A stretch of DNA of 64,000 nucleotides. It comes from Streptomyces formicae (GTDB lineage Bacteria > Actinomycetota > Actinomycetes > Streptomycetales > Streptomycetaceae). The stretch's first letter is position 1. Each line of letters begins with the position of its first letter. The translations under genes and the position numbers were made by a program. The notes beneath the pieces were generated by a model that saw only the letters and a program-made list of their open reading frames with translations, was not told where the DNA came from and did not search any database. The stretch covers positions 4,216,001-4,280,000 of the forward strand of contig NZ_CP071872.1 in assembly GCF_022647665.1 (NCBI RefSeq), written 5' to 3'. Shown here piece after piece: positions 28,466 to 36,120 of the stretch.

Positions 28466-30886
28466 TCAGGGCGTCACGGCCACGTCGGCGGTGGCGGGTT
28501 CCTCGATCGTGACCGTCCCCGCGGCCCCGTCCACGGTGACCATCTGCCCGGTCCGGATGCGTTCGGTGGCGTCTGGGACGCAGATCACGGCGGGGATGCC
28601 GTACTCCCGTGCCACGGTCGGCCCGTGCGCCATCACCGCGCCGGTCTCGGTGACGAGCCCGCCTGCGGTGAGGAACAGGGGTGTCCAGCCCGGGTCGGTC
28701 GTCGGCGCGACGAGGATCTCGCCCGGCTCGATCGACGCGCTCGCCGGGTCACGGACCACGCGGGCGCGGCCGCTGACCCGCCCGGATGCCGCGCCCATGC
28801 CGGTGAGCGTGTGGCCGTCCGACGCCCGAGCCGGCAGCAGCGTCTCCACGTCGGTGCCGTCGCAGAGCAGAGCGACCGGAACCCTCCGGCGCCGCAGCTC
28901 CCGCGCGTACTCCACCCTCCGGCCGGCAACCGCCTGGCGCAGGTCGACGCCGCGCTCCACTACCGTGCGCAGCTCGGGCAGCGTGAGGAACATGACGTCG
29001 TCCGCGCGCTCAAGGAGCCCGTTCGCCTGAAGCTCGGCACCGATCAGAAGGAGGCGCCGGCGCCGGTCGCGCAGCGCGTACAGCCCGGCGAACTTCCCCG
29101 CCTCGCGCAGTCCGCTCAGCTCCCGCGCCCGGCGCAGGAAGAAGCCGGCGAGCCGACCACGCACCGCCCGCTTGCGGCGCGCCCGCTGGGTGAGCTCGGC
29201 GAGCATCGCCTCGGCCCTGGCCGCGGCGCGTTCGAACCGCCGGTCCGGGGCCTGCTCGGGATCGGCGACCCGCAGGTAGTTGGCGAGCATCGCGAACACC
29301 GGCGTCGGATCCTCCGACCAGCGCGGTACGCCGACGTCGACCTCCGCGGCGGACCTGTTGCCGTACGTGTCCAGGAACGCGGTCAGGCTGATGTCCGGCA
29401 GCTCGCCCGCCCGGTGGGCCGCGGCGAGCTCGTCCGCCGGCGTGTGCAGCAAGACCTCGCGGTGCGCCGTAGCACCCTGGGCCACCTGCCAGAGCGCAAG
29501 GTCCATCTCGATCGTGACGTTGTACGGCATGCCACCGAGCACGGTACGTACCTCGTCGTCGGTCGCAATCCCCTTGAGCAGCGGCGGCAGCGCCGCGGAG
29601 ACGAGGAGTCCGCTGACAACGGGCCAGACGATCGCATCGAGGCCCACGCTCGGCTGCGCGGCCTCCTCGACCAGGTCCAGCAGCTCCGCGGCCGTGGACG
29701 GGTCGGCGACCGGCTGTTGCCGGAGGCGTTCGAGCTCACCGAACACGCGTGCCCGCGCCGTCGCCGGCCGGGCCAACGCGCCAAGGATCCCGGCCACCGC
29801 CTTCGGCCCCATCGCCAACGCGGCCGCGCTGCGCCGGCGGGCACCCCGCTCCGGGGCGAACCGCGGGTCGTCCAGCAGATGCTCGACCACCGCCTGCGCG
29901 CGCGGCCCGAAGTCGACCGCCATCAGCTTCACCAGCCGCTGCCGGGTCGACGGGTCGCGCATCGCGTGGGTCAGGTCGCCGTACAACCGCCCGCCGATAT
30001 CGACGACCTCGACCGTGAGGCCGAACGACGCGAACATGCCCGCCAGCATCGACTTCAACGACGACATGCCCATCGGCGTCGCCGGCTGGAGCATGCCCTG
30101 AACATGGCCGAACTCGACGTACAGCCGCGGGCCCGGCTTCTTGCTCTGCGGAGGCGCCGGGAACAGCGTGGTGATCGGCCGCGACTGCAGCAGCCACAAC
30201 GTGCCGTCGCGGTCGTAGGCCCACTCGACATCCTGCTCCGCGCCGAGCTGGTGCCGGAGCCGCTCGCCGACCTCGCGAAGCTCCTTCAGCCGGGCTGGGG
30301 TGAGACAGCCGCGTTCCTCCGGGTCCCTGCCGTCGAGAACGTAGTGGTCGGCTGCCGTCGTCCCGTCCACGACCGCCGTGCCCAGTCCGGGGGCGGCGTC
30401 GACGACGGCCTCGCTCCGCGAGCCGGTGAGCGGGTTGGCGGTGAACAGCACGCCCGCGACCTCGGCGTCGACCATCCGCTGAACGACGACCGCCATGCGT
30501 GCGGTGTCGTGCGCGATCCCGGCGGCCTCGCGGTAAGCGAACGCACGCTCGGCGTGCAGCGAGTCCCAGCAGGCGCGGATCGCCTCGAGCAGCTCCTCGG
30601 CGCCCGTGACCGCGAGGTACGTGTCCTGCTGGCCGGCGAAGCTCGCGTCCGGCAGGTCTTCGGCGGTGGCGCTGGAACGCACCGCGACCGGCCCGCCGCC
30701 GAGCCGGTCGTACGCCGCGAGCACCTCGGCCCGCGGCACCTCACCACGGTGATGCGCTTCGGTCGTGACGCAGAAGCCGTCCGGCACACGCTCACCCAGC
30801 CGGATCAGCGCGGCGAGGCCGGCGGCCTTCCCGCCCACCAGGTCCCGCTGCCCCCGGTCAATCGCTGTCAACTCGAGCACGTCCAT
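28466..30886 (-). CDS. Rifampicin-phosphotransferase-like PEP-utilising enzyme
   Basis: This is a protein of about 806 residues with the three-part layout of Rph and PEP synthases. The N-terminal ATP-grasp has VGGKAAGLAAL, AVRSSATAEDLPDASFAGQQ and VMQSRPIT-like WLLQSRPITTLF. A middle helical domain (about 240-690) corresponds to the drug-binding region of Rph. The C-terminal swivelling domain has the phospho-histidine in MAHGPTVAREYGIPAV. Rph enzymes inactivate rifamycins by transferring the beta-phosphate of ATP; whether this one accepts rifamycins is not shown by sequence alone, and no rifamycin-associated element is visible upstream. ATG 30886 has GGAGGTGG. It is divergent from a TetR gene across two repeated operator sites, so it is probably repressed by it. 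Confidence 0.85.
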   Translation of the reverse strand: MDVLELTAIDRGQRDLVGGKAAGLAALIRLGERVPDGFCVTTEAHHRGEVPRAEVLAAYDRLGGGPVAVRSSATAEDLPDASFAGQQDTYLAVTGAEELLEAIRACWDSLHAERAFAYREAAGIAHDTARMAVVVQRMVDAEVAGVLFTANPLTGSRSEAVVDAAPGLGTAVVDGTTAADHYVLDGRDPEERGCLTPARLKELREVGERLRHQLGAEQDVEWAYDRDGTLWLLQSRPITTLFPAPPQSKKPGPRLYVEFGHVQGMLQPATPMGMSSLKSMLAGMFASFGLTVEVVDIGGRLYGDLTHAMRDPSTRQRLVKLMAVDFGPRAQAVVEHLLDDPRFAPERGARRRSAAALAMGPKAVAGILGALARPATARARVFGELERLRQQPVADPSTAAELLDLVEEAAQPSVGLDAIVWPVVSGLLVSAALPPLLKGIATDDEVRTVLGGMPYNVTIEMDLALWQVAQGATAHREVLLHTPADELAAAHRAGELPDISLTAFLDTYGNRSAAEVDVGVPRWSEDPTPVFAMLANYLRVADPEQAPDRRFERAAARAEAMLAELTQRARRKRAVRGRLAGFFLRRARELSGLREAGKFAGLYALRDRRRRLLLIGAELQANGLLERADDVMFLTLPELRTVVERGVDLRQAVAGRRVEYARELRRRRVPVALLCDGTDVETLLPARASDGHTLTGMGAASGRVSGRARVVRDPASASIEPGEILVAPTTDPGWTPLFLTAGGLVTETGAVMAHGPTVAREYGIPAVICVPDATERIRTGQMVTVDGAAGTVTIEEPATADVAVTP

Positions 30887-30905
30887 GCCGACCACCTCCG
30901 TTTTC

Positions 30906-30949
30906 AATACAACTGCAATGTATACCGGAGGCAATACAGACGCAATGTA
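30906..30949. promoter_or_regulatory. Two direct copies of a 17-bp operator
   Basis: The sites at 30906-30922 and 30933-30949 share AATACA-n3-GCAATGTA. Each is itself an imperfect palindrome with TACA/TGTA ends 7 bp apart, and their centres are 27 bp apart. They fill the 74-bp gap between the divergent Rph-like and TetR genes and overlap the likely -10 regions. This is the classic placement for TetR autoregulation and repression of the neighbour. Confidence 0.75.
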
Positions 30950-30960
30950 AAGTGGGTCGC

Positions 30961-31536
30961 ATGCCCCGCAAGGTCGACCACCGCGAGCGCCGCGAGCTGC
31001 TCGCCGACGCGCTGATGCGGCTCGCCGCCGCGCGAGGCCTGGAAGAGGTGAGCCTGCGGCACGTGGCGGCCGAGGCAGGGGTCTCGACCGGGATGGTGCA
31101 GCACTACTTCCGCACCAAGGACGAGATGATGACGTTCGCCCTCGGCATGGTCATGGACCGGATCAGCGAACGGTCACAAGCCGCGGCCGCGCCGGTGACG
31201 CCGCGCGAGCTCGTCCGCGGTCTGCTGCTGCAGGTGTTGCCGCTCGACGAGACACGCCGGCTGGAGAACCACGTCGTGCTCGCGTTCCTCGCCTACGCCG
31301 CGGTGAAGCCTTCGATCGCTTCAGGACTGCGCGAGGCCGCCGCGGAGATGCGCAGGTTCCTCGCCGACCAGTTGCGAGCAACCGGAGTGGACAGCGTCGA
31401 CCCCGAACGTGCGGCGGCCGGGCTCCTCGCGCTCGTCGACGGACTCGGCCTGCAACTACTGTCCCGGCAGTACGCCGAGGAGGACGCGGTCGCCGCGCTC
31501 GACGCCCAACTCACACTGCTCTTCGGCCGACCGTAG
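30961..31536 (+). CDS. TetR-family regulator
   Basis: This 191-residue protein has an N-terminal TetR HTH (RRELLADALMRLAAARG, then EVSLRHVAAEAGVSTGMVQHYFRTKDEM, split over helices 2-4) and a C-terminal helical ligand-binding domain ending LLALVDGLGLQLLSRQY, as in BetI/AcrR-like members. It is divergent from the Rph-like enzyme with two operator copies between them, so it very likely represses both itself and that gene and responds to a small molecule. ATG 30961 is taken as start; GTG 30952 in frame is possible and would begin only 3 bp after the second operator. Confidence 0.9.
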   Translation: MPRKVDHRERRELLADALMRLAAARGLEEVSLRHVAAEAGVSTGMVQHYFRTKDEMMTFALGMVMDRISERSQAAAAPVTPRELVRGLLLQVLPLDETRRLENHVVLAFLAYAAVKPSIASGLREAAAEMRRFLADQLRATGVDSVDPERAAAGLLALVDGLGLQLLSRQYAEEDAVAALDAQLTLLFGRP

Positions 31537-31709
31537 GGGTGTATCCCGAAAGACTGCAGCACGCATGCGCGATGACTGTCCGCCGCAGCACACCCGGCGG
31601 GTGACGGCAGGCGGGCCTTGCACAGTCGGCCGGCACCCCGAGTCGCCGACGCTGACCCTGTTGGTGACCTTCACGCCAGGCGCCAGGAGACGCAGGTCAC
31701 ATTCGTCCA

Positions 31710-31736
31710 TGTCACAGGGGGGCGGGCTACCTCGTC
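31710..31736 (+). promoter_or_regulatory. ECF41-type promoter (TGTCACA-n16-CGTC)
   Basis: TGTCACA at 31710-31716 and CGTC at 31733-31736 are separated by 16 bp, which is the published consensus for ECF41 sigma factors. It lies 40 bp upstream of the AhpD/CMD-like gene, and an ECF41 sigma gene follows that gene. I saw no second copy before the sigma gene. Confidence 0.8.
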
Positions 31737-31776
31737 TCAAGGGGTGTAGCCAACGACGACCGCAGAGGAGCACACC

Positions 31777-32250
31777 ATGGACGCGCGACTGAACTTCCTC
31801 GCCAGCCCGACCGCCGGCAAGGCCCTCAAGCACTTCATCTCGGCGGGCAAGGCGCTCAAGGACTCGCCGCTGCCCGCCGCGACGCAGGAGCTGGTGGCGC
31901 TTCGTGTGAGTCAGATCAACGGCTGCGCCGTCTGCATCGACATGCACACCAAGGAGGCCGCCGCAGCCGGGGAGAGCTCGGTGCGGCTGCACCTGGTCGC
32001 GGCGTGGCGGGAGGCCACGGTGTTCACCGAGGCCGAGCGGGCCGCGCTGGAGCTGGCGGAGCAGGGGACCCGGGTCGCGGATGGTGCCGGTGGGGTCAGC
32101 GACGCGGTGTGGGCGTACGTCGCCAAGCACTACGACGAGGAGCAGCTGACCGCCCTGGTGATGCTGGTCTCCTTCATGAACACGGTGAACCGGCTGAACG
32201 TCATCACCCAGCAGCCGGCCGGCAACTACGAGCCCGGGCAGTTCCACTGA
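31777..32250 (+). CDS. Carboxymuconolactone-decarboxylase/AhpD-family protein
   Basis: This 157-residue AhpD-like helical protein has the redox motif C50-AV-C53 followed by H57 (INGCAVCIDMH), the signature of peroxidase-type members that relay electrons from thiols. Flanking helices are LVALRVSQ and EEQLTALVMLVSFMNTVNRL. It is the 'C' of the COE genes (carboxymuconolactone decarboxylase, oxidoreductase, epimerase) that are the recorded partners of ECF41 sigma factors, and it has the matching promoter. A role in handling oxidants or reactive organics is inferred. ATG 31777 has GAGGAG upstream. Confidence 0.9.
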   Translation: MDARLNFLASPTAGKALKHFISAGKALKDSPLPAATQELVALRVSQINGCAVCIDMHTKEAAAAGESSVRLHLVAAWREATVFTEAERAALELAEQGTRVADGAGGVSDAVWAYVAKHYDEEQLTALVMLVSFMNTVNRLNVITQQPAGNYEPGQFH

Positions 32251-32405
32251 ACGGCGTCGACAGCTGGCCCGGGGTCCGGCTGCGGGCTCCGGGCCCTCGG
32301 ACTCGGGGGGTTGATATGGCCTGCCGGCGGTCCTGATGATCATCAGGAGATGCCTGCACCGGCGAGCGCGGCGGGGTGGGAGGGCGTCATGGGAAGGGTT
32401 TCGGC

Positions 32406-33389
32406 GTGAGCAAGGTCGAGGAGTTCGAGGAGCTGCGGCCACTGCTGTTTTCGATCGCCTATCGGATTCTGGGCAGCGTGGGTGAGGCCGAGGACGCGGT
32501 GCAGGAGACATGGCTGCGCTTTGACGGCTCGTCGGCCCGGCCTGCGTCGGCCAAGGCCTATCTGTCGGCCGCGGTGACGCGGATCGCGATCGATGTGCTG
32601 CGCTCCGCGCGGGTGCGGCGGGAGGAGTACGTGGGCCCGTGGTTCCCCGAGCCGCTGCTCAGCGATCCGTATCAGGATCCGGCGCGTTCGGTGGAGCTGG
32701 CCGACTCGGTGTCGATGGCGGCGCTGCTGCTTCTGGAGCGGCTCAGTCCGCTGGAGCGGGCGGTGTTCGTGCTGCGGGAGGTGTTCGCGTTCGGGTTCGA
32801 CGAGGTCGCCGCGGCGGTGGGGCGTTCGGAGTCGGCGTGCAGGCAGCTGCTGGTGCGGGCGCGGCGGCACATGGAGGCCGGGCGGCCACGGTTCGCAGCG
32901 GACCGGCAGGAGCGGCAGGAGCTGGCGAGGCGGTTCTTCGAAGCGCTGAAGGACGGCGATGTGGGCGGGCTGCAGGATCTGCTGGCCTCCGATGTGCAGC
33001 TGGTCGGGGACGGCGGCGGCAAAGCTCCGCAGCTGGCCAGGGCGCTCATGGGCGCGGAGAACGTGGCCCGGGTGCTGGGTACGGTCTTCCCCTGGCTGAT
33101 CCGGATCGACGTGACGTTCGAACCGCACGAGGTCAACGGCCAGCCCGGCGCGATCTTCCGCGACCGGGACGGCAAGGTGCTCCACATCCTGGCCCTCGAG
33201 GTACGCGACGGGCAGATTCAGACCATCCGTTCCGTGATCAACCCCGACAAGCTCGGCCACCTCGGGCCGGTCGCCGACGCCTGGGCCATCGACCGCGAGG
33301 TGAAGCAGGCCCGCCGGAGCAGACGAACCGGCCTCGGCAATGACTCACCGACGGCCGGCGTCGATCCTCTCCAGAGCGGCTCGTCCTGA
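32406..33389 (+). CDS. ECF41-family RNA polymerase sigma factor (SigJ-like)
   Basis: This is about 327 residues. Sigma2 includes LLFSIAYRILGSVGEAEDAVQETWLRF (split) and sigma4 includes LSPLERAVFVLREVFAFGFDEVAAAVGRSESACRQLLVRAR (split). A SnoaL/NTF2-like C-terminal extension of about 130 residues acts as an in-built regulator in place of an anti-sigma factor. The ECF41 hallmarks are present: WFPEPLL (79-85) in the linker, DGGGK (202-206) and NPDKL (279-283). NPDKL is the motif through which the extension contacts the core and silences it. The start is GTG 32406 with GGAAGG upstream; GTG 32376 is an alternative. It follows its likely target gene. Confidence 0.92.
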   Translation: MSKVEEFEELRPLLFSIAYRILGSVGEAEDAVQETWLRFDGSSARPASAKAYLSAAVTRIAIDVLRSARVRREEYVGPWFPEPLLSDPYQDPARSVELADSVSMAALLLLERLSPLERAVFVLREVFAFGFDEVAAAVGRSESACRQLLVRARRHMEAGRPRFAADRQERQELARRFFEALKDGDVGGLQDLLASDVQLVGDGGGKAPQLARALMGAENVARVLGTVFPWLIRIDVTFEPHEVNGQPGAIFRDRDGKVLHILALEVRDGQIQTIRSVINPDKLGHLGPVADAWAIDREVKQARRSRRTGLGNDSPTAGVDPLQSGSS

Positions 33390-33589
33390 CCGGCTGAGCC
33401 CGGTTGGGACTACGGGCAGATCCAGCAGTACAAACGCTGTCCACGGGGCCGCTCGCTCTGCGAGGCCGGCCGGCCGGCGGAGAAAGTCAGCCACCACACG
33501 AGCCGAGCCACCGACGACGCTCGGTCGGACAACCACCGGCGGCTGATAATGCGTTGTCCCTCTCAGCGGGCTGCGAGAACATCCGGCAC

Positions 33590-34174
33590 ATGGAAGAGCC
33601 TGCCGAAAGCCTCCGTTGCGACCGGATCGAACTCCGCCGGTGGCGCATGACCGACCTCGACGGCCTGGAACGAACGATCCACGAGTCCCTGGATCACCTG
33701 GTGCCGTGGATGCCCTGGGCAGCCGACCCGAGCAGGCAGCACATCTCCGACTTCCTCGCCCGGAACCTCGACGAGTGGCGGACCGGACAGGCCTTCGGCT
33801 ACGCGATCACCTCGGATGCCTCGCTGATCGGGAGCTGCAGCCTCATGCGCCGCATCGGCCCGGGCGGCCTCGAGATCGGCTACTGGCTCCACCCCCGCTG
33901 GACCGGACGCGGTCTCGCCACGACGGCCGCCGCGGCACTGATCCACCAGGGCTTCCACCTCACGGGCATCGACCGCATCGAGATCCATCACGACGCCGCC
34001 AACTCCGCCAGCGCGGGCGTCGCCCGCCGCCTCGGATTCACCGAGGTCGAACGCAAACCCCTGCCCGAAGGACCCCTCGCCCCCGCCGAAACAGGCGTCA
34101 ACGTCATCTGGCGGATGACAGCAGCCCAATGGCGGGCAAGGACGGCGATCCAGCATGCGCAGCAAGCGGACTGA
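33590..34174 (+). CDS. GNAT (RimJ/RimL-type) acetyltransferase
   Basis: This is 194 residues. It contains IELRRWRMTDLDGLERTI, HLVPWMPWA, FGYAITSDASLIGSCSLMRR, EIGYWLHPRWTGRGLATTAA (acetyl-CoA loop), IDRIEIHHDAANSASAGVARRLGF and a C-terminal VIWRMT strand. This family acetylates protein N-termini or small amines; the substrate here is unknown. ATG 33590 is chosen because the first beta strand follows at once; the frame is open further upstream without protein-like sequence. Confidence 0.9.
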   Translation: MEEPAESLRCDRIELRRWRMTDLDGLERTIHESLDHLVPWMPWAADPSRQHISDFLARNLDEWRTGQAFGYAITSDASLIGSCSLMRRIGPGGLEIGYWLHPRWTGRGLATTAAAALIHQGFHLTGIDRIEIHHDAANSASAGVARRLGFTEVERKPLPEGPLAPAETGVNVIWRMTAAQWRARTAIQHAQQAD

Positions 34175-34332
34175 CCACAGGTCATGCGGATGACTCCCGC
34201 CGGCGGCCACGGTGAGGCCGACGACCGCAAGGACGCGACCTCCAGGAGCCGGCCGGCCCAGGGCCGTACCCGGGTGCCGGCGCTTCGCCCCACGGTCACA
34301 CCGACGTCGCCCGCCGCTGCCACGCTGCCCAC

Positions 34333-34791
34333 ATGGACGCCACCGAACTCGCCCGACAGCTGCTGGACCCCATCCCCGCGCATCGAACCGCCCGCATCGA
34401 AGTCGTGCGCGCGGTGGACGGTGCGGCCCAAGTCGCCCTGGAAACGCCGCCGGAGCTGACGAACGTCATCGGCTCGCTGCACTCCAGCGGGCTGATCACA
34501 CTCGTCGACGCGGCAGGGCTGGCCGCGATCATCGCTGCCGCAGAACATCCGGACCAGTTCGACGGGGTGGTGCCACTCGGGGCGGCCGCCTCACTCCGGT
34601 TCACCGCACCCGCACGGGGACGGCTCCTCGCCTCGTGCCGGCTGAGTCACACCGCTCGTGCGGCACTGCGCTCCGTACTGGCGGGCGAGGAGAACCGCAC
34701 CACCTTCACCACCCACGCCGAGATCACGGACGCCGAGGGCACAGTGGTGTGCTCAGGCCACTTCGACTGGAGCGTGCGCCGGCCTGCGTAA
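34333..34791 (+). CDS. Hotdog-fold thioesterase (PaaI/DUF4442-like)
   Basis: This 152-residue protein has hotdog features: a long central helix preceded by GSLHSSGLITLVDAAGLAAII, where the usual acid or Asn/His position is SLHSSG, then strands with RFTAPARGRLLASCRL and TTHAEITDAEGTVVCSGHFDWSV (split). It probably hydrolyses an acyl-CoA or acyl-ACP thioester. It converges on the lipoprotein gene that ends 55 bp away. No clear ribosome-binding site precedes ATG 34333. Confidence 0.8.
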   Translation: MDATELARQLLDPIPAHRTARIEVVRAVDGAAQVALETPPELTNVIGSLHSSGLITLVDAAGLAAIIAAAEHPDQFDGVVPLGAAASLRFTAPARGRLLASCRLSHTARAALRSVLAGEENRTTFTTHAEITDAEGTVVCSGHFDWSVRRPA

Positions 34792-34846
34792 GGCCGCCGG
34801 CCGCCGGCCGCCGAGGAAGGCGACGGGCCCGGCCGGGATCGTGCCC

Positions 34847-35335
34847 TCAGCCCTCCGAGGCCCCGTCCGACGGGCGCAGATTCTGCTGAAGGTCACCCGC
34901 GCCCGTGATGATCGTGGTGTAGAGCCCGGAACAGGTCATGAACAGCTGGGTGGTGGCCGCATCGAGAGTGGTCTCGGGCACGGTGGCGCACAGTTTGCCG
35001 AAGTACTCGTCGTAGTTCTTGTCGATGGCGGCGGCTCCGTCCAGCGCCGCCTGGTACCGCTCCTTGTCCGCACGGGCCGCCACGTCCTCGCGAAGCTGCT
35101 CCGTGACCGCGTGGATCGCCGCCGCATGCGTCTCGCAGGCGCTTCCCACGCCACCCCGGCAGCCCTCGGGCTTCGCGGCCACGGCATCGCTGATCCGGCC
35201 GTGCCACTTCTCTTCCAACTCCAGCGCGTCACCGGCCTGATCGCCGCCGGCACCACCACACCCGGCCACCGTCACCGCAACCGCGCACACCAACAGCAGC
35301 GACATCACCGGCCGCAGCCCCGCACCAGCCCTCAT
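34847..35335 (-). CDS. Lipoprotein of unknown function
   Basis: This is about 162 residues. It has a type II signal peptide with MSLLLVCAVAVTVAGC (lipobox VAGC), so it is anchored to the outer face of the membrane. The mature helical domain has four cysteines (GCRG, ACETH, LCATV, TCSGL) that could form two disulfides, and an acidic-basic alternating pattern (EEKWHGRIS, EQLREDVAARADKERYQAAL). I do not recognise the family. The start at 35335 (MRAGAGLRPVM) puts the lipobox at a normal distance. Confidence 0.75.
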   Translation of the reverse strand: MRAGAGLRPVMSLLLVCAVAVTVAGCGGAGGDQAGDALELEEKWHGRISDAVAAKPEGCRGGVGSACETHAAAIHAVTEQLREDVAARADKERYQAALDGAAAIDKNYDEYFGKLCATVPETTLDAATTQLFMTCSGLYTTIITGAGDLQQNLRPSDGASEG

Positions 35336-35862
35336 CCGCGCCCCCAGACGTCCGTCCCCACCCCCACCCGGACCGGGCAGAGCGCCGAGAGCATAGCTCA
35401 ACCACACGACTCCCGGCGGAACTTGAGCCCCGACGCAGGTGGCTGCACCCGGCGTGCGCTCGGCCTCATCCCTGGGAGGAGGACACCCTCATGACGTACG
35501 GCTCCACGGCATCGATGACGCCCGAGGCCGGTTCCCGCGAAGCCGTCGGCTCCATGCTCCTGAGCGCTGTTGACGGCCGCCGTGGGGCACGGGGGCGACA
35601 TCTGCAGAGCCTGGCCACCACGACGTGGCGATCCGGGCCACCGAGGTCCGGCCGACCGCTGCTGTTCCGCCTCGGCGCGCCGTTCGGAAGCGACCGACCG
35701 TGACCAGGCGCTGGGTGGGATGCCAGGTCACGGACGCTGCAAGCACTCCACTGGTGCTCCCATCCCCGCGGGATCATCCTGGTCAGTAGAGCCTGGCCGT
35801 GCAGGTTTCCGTGGGGGCGGGGAGGGCCCAGACAAGGACCGGCGAGGGCGAGATGAGCGGCG
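35336..35862. other. Gene-free region
   Basis: The upstream region of both the leftward lipoprotein and the rightward phosphatase. A + strand frame at 35491-35703 has a good GGAGGAGG ribosome-binding site but an unremarkable Arg/Ser/Gly-rich product of 70 residues; I do not call it. Confidence 0.45.
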
Positions 35863-36120
35863 ATGGAGCGACTTCCCACCCCACCTGGTGAGCGGCCGGA
35901 CGAGGCGGACGCCGCGGTCGATGCGGCGTACACGGCCACGGCCACCGTCAGTGAGCAGGGCATGGTGACAGGGTGGAGCGAGGGGGCCCAGCGGCTGCTC
36001 GGGTATGAGTCGTCGCAGGTCGTCGGGGGGCCGGCCGGGCGGCTGCTTGCCGATGACGGCGGCGGGGGCGCGTGGGGGAGGCGGCGGAGCGGGAGCGCTG
36101 GAGCGGGTGGGTGGTGCTGA
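35863..36120 (+). pseudogene. N-terminal PAS fragment out of frame with the phosphatase
   Basis: From ATG 35863 the sequence AVDAAYTATATVSEQGMVTG then WSEGAQRLLGYESSQVVGGP is a typical PAS start for this phosphatase family. It runs to about 36060 and then loses sense and stops at 36120, while the continuation (EAAERERWSGWVVLRHQDGR) lies in another frame from 36072. A one-base loss in one of two G5 runs (36064-36068, 36074-36078) would explain it. It is therefore the true N-terminus of the next gene, separated by an indel. Confidence 0.7.

Noticed and set aside
28625..31015. 796-codon open frame on the + strand opposite the Rph-like gene
   Set aside because: Its translation is Arg/Gly/His/Pro-rich without domains, and the minus strand encodes a complete PEP-utilising enzyme with catalytic motifs. 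Open antisense frames are normal in such GC-rich genes.
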